NCBI GenBank assembly: GCA_026214975.1
Contig: CM047810.1
Span: forward strand, 99,278,316-99,342,315
Length of the DNA: 64,000 nt
Reading direction: 5' to 3'
Source of the DNA: Gentiana macrophylla
Lineage: Eukaryota; Streptophyta; Magnoliopsida; Gentianales; Gentianaceae
Part shown: positions 32,050-43,739 of the stretch, piece after piece
How the letters are laid out: every line of letters starts with the position of its first letter
How positions within the stretch are numbered: position 1 is the stretch's first letter
The notes under the pieces: model-generated
The model's input: the letters and a program-made list of their open reading frames with translations, nothing else
Databases searched by the model: none
What the model was told of the DNA's origin: nothing
Made by a program: the position numbers and the translations under genes

Positions 32050-32800
32050 TTACCCCAGTAACCCATAGTCAGAGAGCAAATCCAGGGTATACTTCCTCTG
32101 AGTGAGCAGAATACCACTTGAAGATCTAGCAACTTCTATGCCTAAAAAGTATTTGAGAGGTCCAAGGTCTTTTACATCAAATTGCTGGTGTAAGAAGGTT
32201 TTGAGTTTAGCAATTTCTGAGTCTGAACTTCCAGTGATAACAATATCATCCACATACACTATCAAGATGGTGAGGTCCCCTGTTTCTGAATGTTGATAGA
32301 ACATAGTGTGGTCTCCATGTCCCTGTATATACTTAGCAAGTTTCATAGCTTGAGTGAACCTGCTAAACCATGCCCTAGGTGACTGTTTTAGTCCATAAAT
32401 GGATTTATTCAGTTTTAGGACATGGTTGGGTGTTGATACAAATCCAGGAGGGTGCTGCATGTACACCTCCTCTTGTAGTTCCCCATTCAGAAAGGCATTC
32501 TTTATGTCAAGCTGATGGAGAGTCCAATTCTTTGTTCTTTGCCGCAATTGATATAATTATTCTAAGCGAGTTGAGCTTTGCTACGGGGCAAAAGTCTCAT
32601 TATAGTCAATCCCCAAAGATTGTGTAAATCCATAGCCACAAGTCCGGCTTTGTACACATTTATAGTTCCATCTGGATTGTGTTTAATGTTAAACAACCAC
32701 CTACACCTACTGAGGTTTGACCCCTTTAGGTGTAGGTATGTCATCAGTGTGATTCTTTTCCAATGCATCCAATTCTTCCAAGATGACCTTCTTCTTCTAT
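32050..32800 (-). pseudogene. Copia 2 reverse transcriptase
   Basis: The main frame (32547-32050) carries LHQLDIKNAFLNGELQEEVY, NKSIYGLKQSPRAWF, the catalytic YVDDIVITG and GPLKYFLGIEVARS. The N-terminal part (NPDGTINVYKAGLVA) is in a shifted frame above 32562. The catalytic Asp pair is intact. Confidence 0.85.
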
Positions 32801-32879
32801 TGTGGGTGATTTAGGGTCCGATAGATGGTGTTGGGAGTTTGAGAAGCATCTAAGTTGGCTAAAAAGGTCCTCTGTTTGC

Positions 32880-34110
32880 TAGACACTTTACCATATGACA
32901 CATACATTAATAGGATGTTTAGTACATTCTATAGTACTTTTCCTCAAGGCAATGGGTAAATGAAGTAGGTTCAAGATCAAGGTCGGAGTTGCTCTCATGA
33001 TAAGTTCGATTCAATAGGAGGAACAGGGGTATGAGGAAGAGGCTATTGGTTTTCTTTTGTCTAGTATAGATTATGGGAGTAGGACTTGGGGAGTTGGTAG
33101 GCTCCTCCTCAGCAAGAGTGTGGATAGGAGAATGTGAGGGACAATGATTAGGCATGGTTATAGATGAGGGACTGTGATTAGGCATGGGTAGAGTAGGAGG
33201 GCCATACAGAAACAAGTATTGATCATCATTGTTGTCAGGTTTTGTGTGGTAAAAAGGTTGATCTTCAAAGAAGGTAACATCACTAGACACATAAAATTTA
33301 TGAGTGTTTGGGTCAAAGCATTTGTACCCTTTTGAGAGTGAGAATAACCAACAAATATAGTTTTTATAGCTCTAGGATCCAGTTTGGTCTTAGTGGGGGC
33401 ATGGTTATGTACAAAGGCTGTACATCCAAAGATTTTCAGAGGTAAGGTGGATACAAGTTTTGAGTTAGGGAATATGGAGTTTAGAGCATCAATGGGAGTC
33501 TTGAATTTGATGATTCGGATGCCATCGGTTGATTAAAAAGTGGTGTCGAAACGACCTCATTCCGATAGTAGTTAGGGACATTATAGGTATAAAGCGAGGG
33601 TTCTAGCAACTTCCAAAAGATGGCGGTTTTTCCTTTCTGCTACCCCATTTTGTTGGGGTGTGTTGGTGCAGGAAGTTTGGTGTATTATACCTTTCTTGGT
33701 GTATTATACCTTTCTTGGTGACAAATGGATTAAGGCAGGAGTTTAGGTATTCAGTTCCATTGTCGAGATCGAGGAATTGTATTTCGATCTGGAATTGAGT
33801 TTCTATCATGTTATAGAAATTTTCAAGCAGTTAGGAACTTAGGACTTATGTTTCATAAAAAGACCAGGTGAGTCTAGTGTGATCATCAATGAATGAGATA
33901 AACCAGGGTTTGTGAATAATGTTGGATGTTACGGATGGTCCCCAAACATCGAATGAATAAGCATAAAAGGCTTGGATGCCTTATAAGAGACAGGTTTAAA
34001 GATAGTTCTAGTTTGTTTGCCCAAGATACAATTTTCACATTTCAAACTTTCAATACAAACATCAGAAAACAAGGAAGGATACATCCTTTTTAGGTAGAGA
34101 AAATTAAGAT
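32880..34110 (-). pseudogene. Copia 2 integrase and linker
   Basis: Integrase is reduced to pieces: FLDLDNGTEYLNSC (second Asp) and a disrupted PTKWGSRKE where QNGVAERK would stand. The integrase-RT linker is recognisable (VSSDVTFFEDQPFYH) with Pro-rich text after it. A direct duplication of an 18-19-base unit (TTGGTGTATTATACCTTTC) near 33677-33718 adds a local frame break. Confidence 0.7.
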
Positions 34111-34111
34111 G

Positions 34112-35596
34112 TCATAATCTAAAATGTAACAACATTATCTTATTACATTTAGAGTTCAAGCTAACATTAAGACCACTTGCATTCTTAGGATAGGTGCTAT
34201 GGATGAGATACAGACCCTCAGATTTCCTAGCACTGCCAATCTTCATGTGTGACCCCAGATCCTGAAACTCACAATGAGTTGAATAAAAGTTAGCAACACA
34301 TTTCCTATCATTGCAGAACTGGCTGACAGAGAATAGGTTACAATCAAGTTTTGGAACATAAAGAACAGAGTTTAGGGTAAGGTTTTGTAGGATTCTAACT
34401 GACCCTAAACCAACCACTTTGGAAGAAGAACCATCTGCAATAGTAACATAGTGATCATTATTACTCTTAGTGAAAGAATGGAAAAGGGAGAGATCACCTG
34501 TCATGTGGCTTGATGCCCCTAAGTCAACAATCCAAGACTGATTGTCATGAGCAGTTGCCCCTACAGTTGATTCAGAAACATGTGGAATTCGTTTGTCAAA
34601 CATTAAAGCCAGAGTTTCCATCTGCTCCTTTGTGAACCCCAGGGATTGTTCTGTAGCATTGTATGCCCTTTTTTGATCACTTCCACTTCCCTCAGCCCGG
34701 TTCTTCATAAGATGAGGGGGTTTTCCATGGAGATTCCAGCACTTTTCCTTGAGATGACCCTTTTTTTTGCAATAGTCACACAGTAGGTTGGCCCATTGTT
34801 CACTCTTCTTGTTATTGCCTCTGTTATACCCAACATTTGCTGCATCAGATTCAGCAACTTTGAGTGCTGAGTGGTTTCCACCTGGAGTTGGCAATATACC
34901 ATTGCTTACACCCATAACTCCCCTTCTACTTTCCTCCTTTCTCACGTGAGAAAAGGCATCTGAATTGAGGAAATGGAGTTTGAGCGAATCCTTTCCACTT
35001 GCGGCATCATAGTTGGGATTTAGACCGTACAAGAAGTCAAAGACCCTTTCTTCTTCAACAAGCTTTGCATAGATATCACTATCCTCAGAACATTTCCACT
35101 GCCTTATTGTAAGTTGGTCACATTCCTGCCATAGCTTGTTGAGGGTGTTGAAGTATTGGGTGACATTAAGTGCACCCTGTTTGGTTTCCTTTAAAGAGGT
35201 TCTCAGACCAAAAACAGTAGCATAATTGCCTTGGTCAGAATAGTTTTTAGCTATCTTATCCCAGATAGCCTGTGTAGAAGTAGTAAAGAGATGAACTTGA
35301 CTGATATCATCAATCATAGAGTTGATGAGCCAAGATACAACTATAGCATTTTCTGTCTCCCAGACTGCATATTCTTGCGATTCTTTTTTGGCTGGGGGTT
35401 TAATGGTTCCAGTTAGGTAACCAAGTTTACCTCTTCCAGTGACATAGACACGCACAGATTGTGCCCACTGGACATAATTAGGTCCATAGAGTTTCTTTGA
35501 TGTGATTTGGAGAGATGGATTATCAACTCCATCTACACTGAGAGAGATAGCAGAAGGAGTGGGGTTAGGAATTCCAAAATCAGTCATTTTGAACAC
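34112..35596 (-). CDS. Copia 2 gag-protease
   Basis: 494 codons, open. The gag domain starts NPSLQITSKKLYGPNYVQW and continues GRGKLGYLTG, WETENAIVVSWLINSM and LRTSLKETKQGALNVTQYF. The zinc knuckle CDYCKKKGHLKEKC has all four ligands. The protease site reads SWIVDLGASSHMTG. The family normally has DSG or DTG, so the position after the catalytic Asp is changed. A GAG_pre-integrase part follows (LNSVLYVPKLDCNLFSVSQF), then a frame break at 34112. The first Met is near the primer site, as usual for this family. Confidence 0.85.
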   Translation of the reverse strand: MFKMTDFGIPNPTPSAISLSVDGVDNPSLQITSKKLYGPNYVQWAQSVRVYVTGRGKLGYLTGTIKPPAKKESQEYAVWETENAIVVSWLINSMIDDISQVHLFTTSTQAIWDKIAKNYSDQGNYATVFGLRTSLKETKQGALNVTQYFNTLNKLWQECDQLTIRQWKCSEDSDIYAKLVEEERVFDFLYGLNPNYDAASGKDSLKLHFLNSDAFSHVRKEESRRGVMGVSNGILPTPGGNHSALKVAESDAANVGYNRGNNKKSEQWANLLCDYCKKKGHLKEKCWNLHGKPPHLMKNRAEGSGSDQKRAYNATEQSLGFTKEQMETLALMFDKRIPHVSESTVGATAHDNQSWIVDLGASSHMTGDLSLFHSFTKSNNDHYVTIADGSSSKVVGLGSVRILQNLTLNSVLYVPKLDCNLFSVSQFCNDRKCVANFYSTHCEFQDLGSHMKIGSARKSEGLYLIHSTYPKNASGLNVSLNSKCNKIMLLHFRL

Positions 35597-35678
35597 TGGA
35601 AAAGATGAGAGAAATAAAGATTTTTTTTTTAAGGCTGGATCGTTTTTTTTTCCTGAAAAAATCAGGGCTCTGATACCA

Positions 35679-36049
35679 TAAAGATATTGAGAAGAAGAAC
35701 TTGAGAGGAAAAAGAAGAAGATAAGAGAAAAATGTAACTCTTATTATTAAACATAACCTCTTAAGGTTAGTATATATAGGAGAATACAAAAGTGCTAAGC
35801 ATGCTAAAAAGTAAAAGCATAAAGCATAAAGTAACTACATTAACTACCTAGATACCTTTTATGGTGGCTACATTGATAAGAAGAAAAGTAAAACTGTTCA
35901 GCTGCCTAATTTGTACAACAGATTTAATACTACTAGATACTAAGTATAACTTTAATTACTAAGTATCATAACTATTGTCGGATTATATATATTCAGCAGG
36001 GTAACTAACCCTGCTGACCCTGCTGAGGATGTATAATAATGTTTCAATA
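35679..36049 (-). repeat. 5' LTR of copia 2
   Basis: 371 bases. It contains a perfect 9-base stem TCAGCAGGG-TAACTAA-CCCTGCTGA (about 35993-36017), with the CCCTGCTGA unit repeated once more. Confidence 0.9.
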
Positions 36050-36420
36050 TCATCTCTTATTAACTAAGCTTCATCTTTAGCTTAATTGGGATTACAAGTT
36101 GTATAGCATGGCCATGGCACCAGTTAAAAGCACCAAGGTCCCAGCACCTGCTAAATGGGAGGCTCCCCAAATTGCACTGTGAAGTGCATGCAATACTGAT
36201 GCTTCACTATTGAAGGAGCCATAGCTATTTGGAATCATTTATTGAGACTACAACGGGACGTCGTGTGGAGCATTTTCGGAGAAGCTTTCCTTTTGTGGTG
36301 ATGTAGAGATAGTCGAAATGATTGCATTCAATTAGGAGGTTGCAGAGTGAGGAAGAAGATTTATCTTCTTTGGGTTGTCTTATGGAAGATCGTAAGCGTC
36401 TCCTTAAATGTTTTAGTTAA

Positions 36421-37757
36421 TTTTCTCTTTCGTTTGGTAGGGGAGATGGTAATTGGGGTTCGCTACCTAACAACATTCGCTTACGGCCTTTTAGACTATA
36501 GCGTATAATTTTTTGGTTAGTGTGGCTCCGACACCATCGATACACATAGATTCATGTCTTAGAAAGTTTACAAAAAAAATAATGAGCCGATAGCAAAAAT
36601 TATCTCCATCTTTACCGAAAAGCTGTGACTTAACTTTCTTATTTCGTTTTGGTTTCACCAGCCCCTCATGTTTAATTTTTTTCAAGAATGGCCCCGTCAT
36701 TGTCAAAAAAATGTAACATAGACCTCTTCTTTCGTTTGACTGGTCCCAGTCTTTTTTTTTTTTCCAAGAATGATTTTTCATCTTTATCGAAAAGATGTGA
36801 CTTAAATAGATCCAAGTTGCGGAAAAAAGAAAGAAAGATGAGGACCGGTTACACTTGAACAAAAGAAGAGGGTAAGTCACAACTTTTCGGTTACGAGTAG
36901 CTCGACTCAAGCTTAAACTTAAAAAAATGAAACGAATCAAACTTCTTTACGAGTCAAATACGAACAACTCAACAACTCAAGCTCGAACTAAAAAAAAACT
37001 GAAACAAATCAAAGTTATTTACAAGTCAAACATGAATAGCTCAACGACTTGAGTTTGAACTTGAGAACCCCGAAATGAATCAAACTTCTTTACGAGTCAA
37101 ACACGAAAAACTCAACAACTCGTGTTCAAACTTCAAAATCAAAAAAAGGTGAAACAAACCAAACTTAATTATGAGTTGAAGACAAATAGCTCAACGAGTA
37201 ATCTGATTCACTTACGGTCCTGATTCGCAACGTGTATTAATTTCCTGCAAAAAAACAAAAAAAATAAAAATCCCCTCCATGCCCTTTTTTTTTTTTTTTC
37301 AGCAGAGCCAAAAGCTCTTGAAAATATGCAATTAACAGTCTTGAATCGCTGAAATTTGTCGAGGTTATCGCTGAATCTACAGGTATGATTGTTCATCATG
37401 TGTATATGTATGATTATTTTGTGTCGCAATCAATCTCGCTTGTTAATCTTCGAAGTTTTTTATTTTTATCACAGGTTGCTAATGAATTAGGGCTGAAATG
37501 GAGAGAAAATTGGGGCTGAAAATGGACGGAAATACAGCGGAGCAGAGCCTAGTTCCGTTGTTTATTTAGTGTTAGTATAGAAAATTTCTTCCAGGTTTTA
37601 GTTAATTTGTCTCTACCTAGCCTTATTTCAGTTGCAAGAGCTCGACTTTCTTTTTTAGTACAATATTTTCCCTCCTAGCCCCCTCTTGGTGCCTGATTAT
37701 AGCTTTGTTAAGTTATTTAAATCAGCTGAATCTGATAGGGTTAACTGGTAGCTAACA
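36421..37757 (+). promoter_or_regulatory. Upstream region of F-box gene 3
   Basis: No gene is seen. A tandem array of a ~72-base unit (starts at 36929, 37001, 37072 and 37151, words GAAACAAATCAAA, GAGTCAAA and AACTCAA) occupies about 36890-37200. From about 37340 the sequence is colinear with the leader of F-box gene 2, including an acceptor-like TTTATCACAG and GGAGCAGAGCCT. Confidence 0.6.
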
Positions 37758-40406
37758 ATGAAGCGAAGAAAATCCGGTTTAAATCTCCGTGATTCTCCCA
37801 TCAGTCCAGAAAACAAGAGCCTTGTTTTGGTTGATAGGATTAGCGATTTACCGGACCCCATTCTGGTTAGTATTTTGTCCTTACTTCCCACAAAGAATGC
37901 TGTAGCCACCTCCATTCTTTCAAAAAGATGGAAATTTGTGTGGAGGACAGTCGACAATCTTGCTTTCTTTCATATGGGTTCCCGGGAGGAAGGTCTATCA
38001 AGTCGAAGATATGAGATTTGTAGAATTTGTTAACGTGTTTTGCATCTCCATGATGCTAGATTGCTAATTTGTTCTAGAAACCGAGGTGTATTTCATTTTA
38101 TGTCACTTCATGGATCAACGCTGCAATTACAAGAAATATCCATAAGCTTGTTCTTTGTGTTGAGACTCGTGATGGACCGGATAGTAGTCTGAACCGATTG
38201 AAATGCCTCTAAGCATTTTCACTAGGGGTGTCTGAGATAAATTGGAAAAGCTGGACTAAGCCGGTGGATTGAACCGAACCGAACCGAAAATCATAAACCG
38301 CATGATTTCCAATTGGTATTTTTATTGGATAAAAACCGAACTGGACAAACAGTCCAATTTTCGGTTTTGTAGGAAAAAACCGGGTATAACCCGGACCGAA
38401 CCGAAATATAATATATAATTAAATATATGTTTATTATATAAATATAATTTTAATACCCTAAACCTAAACATGGTGAAAACTCGCGCGCTCTTCACTCTTC
38501 ACTCTTGAGTTACGAGTTTTCAATTCTTCATACCCGACCCTTGGCTTCTGTTGTGCGCCAAGTTCTGCCGCTCTGGAAGGCGGATTCTCCGGCCACCTTG
38601 AGTCCTATACTCTAAGTAAGTATCCAACTCTCTTTGCGATCCCACCATTGTCATATATCTGAAATCTTCCTACTTGTTTTCCTGTATTTTTTCAGAGTTG
38701 TATATATGTGGGGAGTGTTGTGTTTCCCGCTTCATTGTAGGGCTTTAGATTGTGCTGAAAAAATGCAAGTTGCCTTAAAAGCATCATTTGTTTAATTTGT
38801 GCTAAAGTACTATTAAGGCGATTATAGTATTTACCGGTTGTCAAAGAAATGATCGTTACGCTTCTTTGTGCTTAGTATATTGGCATAGAGAGTTTCATCC
38901 GGATGTGTTATTAAAATGCACATTGATTGGGTGCATGATTCAATTGAGAGCTTTTAGGTTTTATGAAAAGTTAAAAACAATTGAAAAAACAATCGAACCG
39001 AACCGGTTGTATTGGTCCAATTCGGTTTAGATTATTGAGCAGTTCGAGCAGTTCAGTTCAATTCAGAAAAAATATAAACCGTCGGTATAGTTCAGTCCGA
39101 AAAGTTACACAAAACGACCGGATGGACTATGTACACCCCTATTTTCATTTGTGACTCTACGATCTTTGGAGTTGATTAGAGGCATTTTTGTTTCCGACGC
39201 GGATGTGGTTTGTCTTACAAAACTTGAAAGTCTAATACTTGATTCAGTTTTCGAGTCCGCAGAAGGTTTTGTAAATCTTTTAAAGGGATGCCCACTGCTA
39301 AGTTGTTTGTACCTACATGTGGACATGGACTACATGATAGATTATTATGGAACATAAGACGATGATGAATATTTTACGTATGTAGTATCTTCTAGTTCCT
39401 TGAAACGTTTTCAGCTCTCTCTCAGTAGTAAGTTAGCATGAATTTTATTGCTCGCTGGAGTTGTTAGAGGCTCCCTCACTTGAGTACCTCGAGCTAGCTG
39501 GTTTCATATACGAGATTAATGTGCAAAAAGGTCTAAGCTCTCTGGTTGAAGCTGACTTTCGGATCGAGTTGCATACTGATTTCAAAGAAACCATCATTTG
39601 CAATTCAGTCGTTGAAGTGGTTCGTGCTATCGATTGTGCAGAAAGTATAACTTTATCGGGCGATGCTATGTGGGTAAGCTATTCTATTGTTTAGAGATTT
39701 TGTTAATTTATCAATATTAGACATCTACTCCCCTATTTGTGAATGTTGTTGCTTACACTGGACCACTAACATTTGGTATTATCAGGCTCTTAGCCATGCC
39801 GAAATCAGTTTATTGACTGATTTTAAGAGATTGGTGAAATTCGAGACAGAACTTGATTGTTGTCATTGTTGCTGGCCATTACGAGATTTTATTCAATGCT
39901 CAGACAATTTAGAAGTTCTTACAATTAATCAGGTTAGAAAAAGGCATATGGAAAGTGTGTAACTGATAGAGTGTGCAATTTTTGTTTAATTAAACGTTGT
40001 TTGTTGATGTGTTTTCTATTATGCCAGGATCCAAATTCTCTACTTAGTAGAGATCTTCATGTTCACTCGAACTGGAATGCTCCTGTAGAAGTTCCGAAAT
40101 GCTTGTCAAACAGCTTGAAGACGGTTGGAGTTGATGTTTATTGCGGTTTTGCTGATGGCGTGAAATGATCGTTATTTGTTAAAACATGCAAGTGTTCTTG
40201 AAGCTATGAAGATTAAATGTGATAGAAACCGGGACGACACAAAGTTTGAGTTGATTCAAGATATATGCATGTTCCCAAGAAAGTCTCCGGCTTGTCAAGT
40301 CGAATTCACCGTTGATCAATCTAGTCCAGATCCAGTTGTAACGATCTTAAACTCTCATTCTGTCTCGGGTTCAAATGGAAATAGCCCGGTCAATAGGGAT
40401 GACTGA
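37758..40406 (+). pseudogene. F-box/LRR/FBD gene 3, broken
   Basis: The F-box is intact ([38 protein letters not shown]). The frame is lost repeatedly after residue ~80. A hAT-like MITE sits at 38222-39140. Beyond it LRR-like text resumes (RSLELIRGIFVSDADV), and an in-frame TAA replaces a CAA near 39355. The later half of exon 1 is clean (EAPSLEYLELAGFIYEI, VVEVVRAIDCAESITL) up to the donor at 39673/39674. Exon 2 is 39786-39932 (FIQCSDNLEVLTINQ) and exon 3 starts at 40028. Its FBD domain (VPKCLSNSLKTVGVD, MLKHASVLEAMKIK) has a frame break near 40164. The end at 40406 is the natural C-terminus and is the fullest of the three paralogues. Confidence 0.85.
38222..39140 (+). mobile_element. hAT-like MITE inside F-box gene 3
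   Basis: Ends are TAGGGGTGT at the left and ACACCCCT at the right, flanked by ATTTTCA (38215-38221) and ATTTTCA (39141-39147). An 8-base duplication with one mismatch is possible. It has GAACCGAACC-rich subterminal zones at both ends, as in many plant hAT MITEs. It has no transposase. Internal GC-rich text near 38490-38610 is unexplained and could be captured. Confidence 0.8.
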
Positions 40407-40559
40407 AAAGATTATAAACCCTAGAAAGTTGGACCTCACATCTCGGTATGGTATCACTGTAGATGTTGTGTGATACCATTAAATGTGCGCCATAGATCCT
40501 AATTTTGATGTGAGATGCTAATGCTGGTAATTGGGAAATTAACAGTGACAACATCTATC

Positions 40560-40561
<2 letters not shown>

Positions 40562-40604
<43 letters not shown>
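40562..40604. repeat. (AT)n microsatellite
   Basis: About 21 AT units, followed by ATCATA units, directly ahead of the Helitron-like start. Confidence 0.95.
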
Positions 40605-40606
<2 letters not shown>

Positions 40607-40849
40607 TATCATAATCATAATCATAATCATAATCATAACTATATTAAAAGAGCCAGTTGTTTCCCACGTAAGTGTTTCTCCAAAAAAGTGTTTCTCCGTA
40701 ATTTTTTATTTAAAGAGCCAGTTGTTTCCCACGTAAGTGTTTCTCCGTAATTTTTTATTTAATAAATAGATTAATTAATTGTTTCAACAAAACAAAACAA
40801 AAAAAAAACACGTTAAAGCTAAAAAAAAGGTAAGTACAAGCAAACAAGA

Positions 40850-40888
<39 letters not shown>

Positions 40889-42549
40889 TGATTAGTGTAA
40901 AGTTATGTCAATGAAGATACTATTGTTTCAGAAAAAAATATGTTTGATCAAAAAAAAAAAAAAAGACACGTTAAAGCTTGAAAAGAAGACAAGTACTGTA
41001 TAAGTAAAAAAAGAGGATTTTATCTTTTTTTTTGTTATTGTAAATTTATCTCAAAAAATATAATAATTTGGTTAAATATTATTATAATACCTCTATTTTG
41101 ATTTTTAATCTCTAATAAGAGTGTCAAAGATAAATTTAACAAAAGAAAAAGATGTTCAGAGGAAAATATTTTTTTCCAACAACAAATCACAACTAAGTGT
41201 CACAAATACAGTATTACACCATTGATCATTATGCGAGTAATAGAAATCAATGGGTATTACATCATTATCAATGATGTAAAACTATATTGACTTTGTAATG
41301 GAATTATCAGTGACCTTTTTCTATTTCTTCATACAAATACAGGCCGAATGAAGGGTACATAACTCTTTATACAATATATACATGTTTATCTACTGCCTCA
41401 TTATTTTACTAATTCAAGGGATTTAAACTAATTGAATCTACAACAAAGTTATCCAAGATGTTTACAAGTGGAAGTTAAAAGAAAAAACACAATATCCAAA
41501 ATGAGTGAAGATAAAGGGTGCAACAAGATTAAAAAAAGTGTTATGAAAGCCAAGAGAAAACGAAAAGGCGATGAAAGAAGTGTTGTGAGTAGAAATTGTA
41601 TGTGAATTAGGTTCAATGTAGAAATTATGAAAGACAATAAAAAATCATACTGAAATATCATTTTCTCATATTTTTTTCCTTGTTTTGATTTGTGAAAACG
41701 GTAAACAAATCAAAATCTGCTAATATTATAGAGCAACAACGCCGCCATAAGATCCATAAAGGAATCGAGGAAAAAAAGAAGATTGATTCGAGGTAATTTA
41801 CACCCTAAAGTTTATATCATAGAATTTCTTGCATATTCCTTTAGTGAAATCGCATTTTAGAACACAAATGTAAATGAAGAAATATAAGTTGGAGTCATTG
41901 ATGATATCATAACCTAAAATTATAAAATCAAAGTTCCCTGAAGCGACAAGTTAGAACATGATAACACTCGGAATGTTATGGAGTCAACGAAAAAACAAAA
42001 AGAGTATGCATTAAACACAAATGATGTCAATGGTACATTACAAACATCATTCATTATATAACTCAGACCTTCTGCATTTTCACCTTCAAATGAGAAATTG
42101 AATAAAAAAACAGATAACTCAAACCTTCTTCATTTTCACCTTCAAATTAGAAATAGAATAAAAATCAAATAAATATATGCTGAAATGACTGAGCAACAAA
42201 CATACGTAAGAATCAAAATTTTAAACACTGAACATTCTATGTAAATCTAATAAAGGAAATTAATATTTCAAAAAAATCTATTTCTCATTTTTTTTTAATA
42301 ATAATGTAAATATTGCATGTTGGAGTTTAAATTATAAAGGTGTTTATGCACAAAAGTTACACAATATAAGTATGACTGTATTGTGATAGTACTGTAGAAG
42401 AAACTTGTACTTTAAAATCTGAATTTTGTGTAAAATTGATACATATATATATAACATAAAGCTGCTTTATTATTTCAATATTGTTTCCAAGCTACAATAA
42501 TAAAATTGAAATAGCACCCCTAAAAAAAAATAAAAAATTGAAATAGCAT

Positions 42550-42850
42550 TTTTAAAACCACGTATTCCACTTCCACGCGAAGAAAATGAAAGATACATGT
42601 TTCATTTTACAAGAAAGCAACATCATATTCGTCTTTGCTTTGCAATGACGATTAATAAAGCACAAGAAAAAATGAAACCGTATGTAAAAGTTTATTTGCT
42701 CCGACTGGTATTCTCTAATGAACAACTATATGTTGCACTTTAAAAGAGAACTTAAATATTAACAATTAAGGTGTTGATTGAACCCAAAGATCAACTAGAC
42801 GACACCTTTAGATGTACAAAAAATATAGTATATAAATATGTTCTACAGTC
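42550..42850 (+). pseudogene. Helitron helicase, C-terminal fragment
   Basis: RLCFAMTINKAQ, then VKVYLLRLVFSNEQLYVAL and IKVLIEP correspond to the last motifs of the Helitron Pif1-like helicase (normally FAMTINKAQGQT, PVFSHGQLYVALSR). It lies upstream of the ATPase motifs found at 44300, so it cannot be the end of the same reading. It comes from another copy or a rearranged element. Confidence 0.75.
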
Positions 42851-43739
42851 CGGTACGTTCGTATTATATTCTTTTATTATCATTATTTCTTTATTTTCAT
42901 TAAATAATTCATATCTACTCTAAGAGTTCATATGAAAAATGATAACTCTTCTTAATGAAGAATGAAAGCACACAAAGTTTTTACTCTTATTAATGACCCA
43001 ATTTATGATATGGAAGAGGATGATGACACATGAAGAATAAAAGAACACAGTATCGACAGCTGCATCATTAAGCATTGAATTCCAAAGTGGATTTTTTTAT
43101 TTTATAAATTGCTATTGTATTATTTTGTAAGGATAATCCAATTACTTGACTGGTGGATTCAAGAATGCAATTTAAATTACATAAGTATGTAGAATTTGAA
43201 TTTGATAGATAAATTCACTATTGACTAAAATCTCATGACCAGGGAAAAGAAGTGATAGAAAGTCATTTCACAGAGCATAAATGACTATAATGGATTGTGA
43301 TTTTTTTTTTCCAGCAAGAACGGCACATTTAAACGAAATATCAAGTATGTCACTCATAATGAATTGTTAAGGTCAAGTACTTATACAAATACATTTATAA
43401 TGGTCATTATCGTGTTTCAGTTTAATTTACATGGAAAATATTTGTGTTTCATTTGAATGACATGAAACTGACCATTATTTCTCTCTAAATTCATCTTCAT
43501 GGGGAAAATTATGTTTAATATTGAAAGAATTAAAATATTGAAAATCTTGTCTGAAATGACTTTGCCTAAAAAACGATGCTCGGATTTTTTTTACCCTTAA
43601 TCAAACACATTAAAAGGCCAAAAAAAATGTTTGTATTGGGAAATTCCAGAACTCTTTGAATGAACGAACTCACAAAAATATTGGAAGAGAGAAAACTTAA
43701 AGATATTATTGGCCACATAAATGGTGCAAATACAACTGA

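Larger units (their letters stand above)
30935..36049 (-). mobile_element. Ty1/copia element 2, complete structure
   Basis: LTRs 30935-31305 and 35679-36049 flank the element, with 5-base duplications TCATC at 30930-30934 and 36050-36054. The primer site (minus strand TGGTATCAGAGCC, 35666-35678) abuts the right LTR. A GAGGAGG polypurine tract abuts the left LTR. Gag-protease is open for 494 codons. Integrase, RT and RNase H are present but damaged. The LTRs run TAAAG...CAATA instead of the usual TG...CA. Confidence 0.9.
30064..36420 (+). mobile_element. LINE (L1-type) pol fragment, split by copia 2
   Basis: The C-terminal part of a plant non-LTR reverse transcriptase is present: CHWKSWDSCCISKDKDGLGF, FNLSRFAKQSWHIFQTP, then the zf-RVT region IWKVNIAPGVQYFFWKCVHE, up to VRKARCGWIYNEEPIF. 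At 30930 a copia element is inserted. After its right target copy (36050-36054), decayed RNase H-like text continues (KWEAPQIAL, CNTDAS) to about 36400. The 5' two thirds (endonuclease and RT core) are absent, as usual for truncated LINE copies. Confidence 0.75.

Noticed and set aside
36491..36940. 149-codon minus-strand ORF
   Set aside because: Low-complexity composition and no recognisable domain. It sits in tandem-repeat and T-rich upstream DNA of F-box gene 3.
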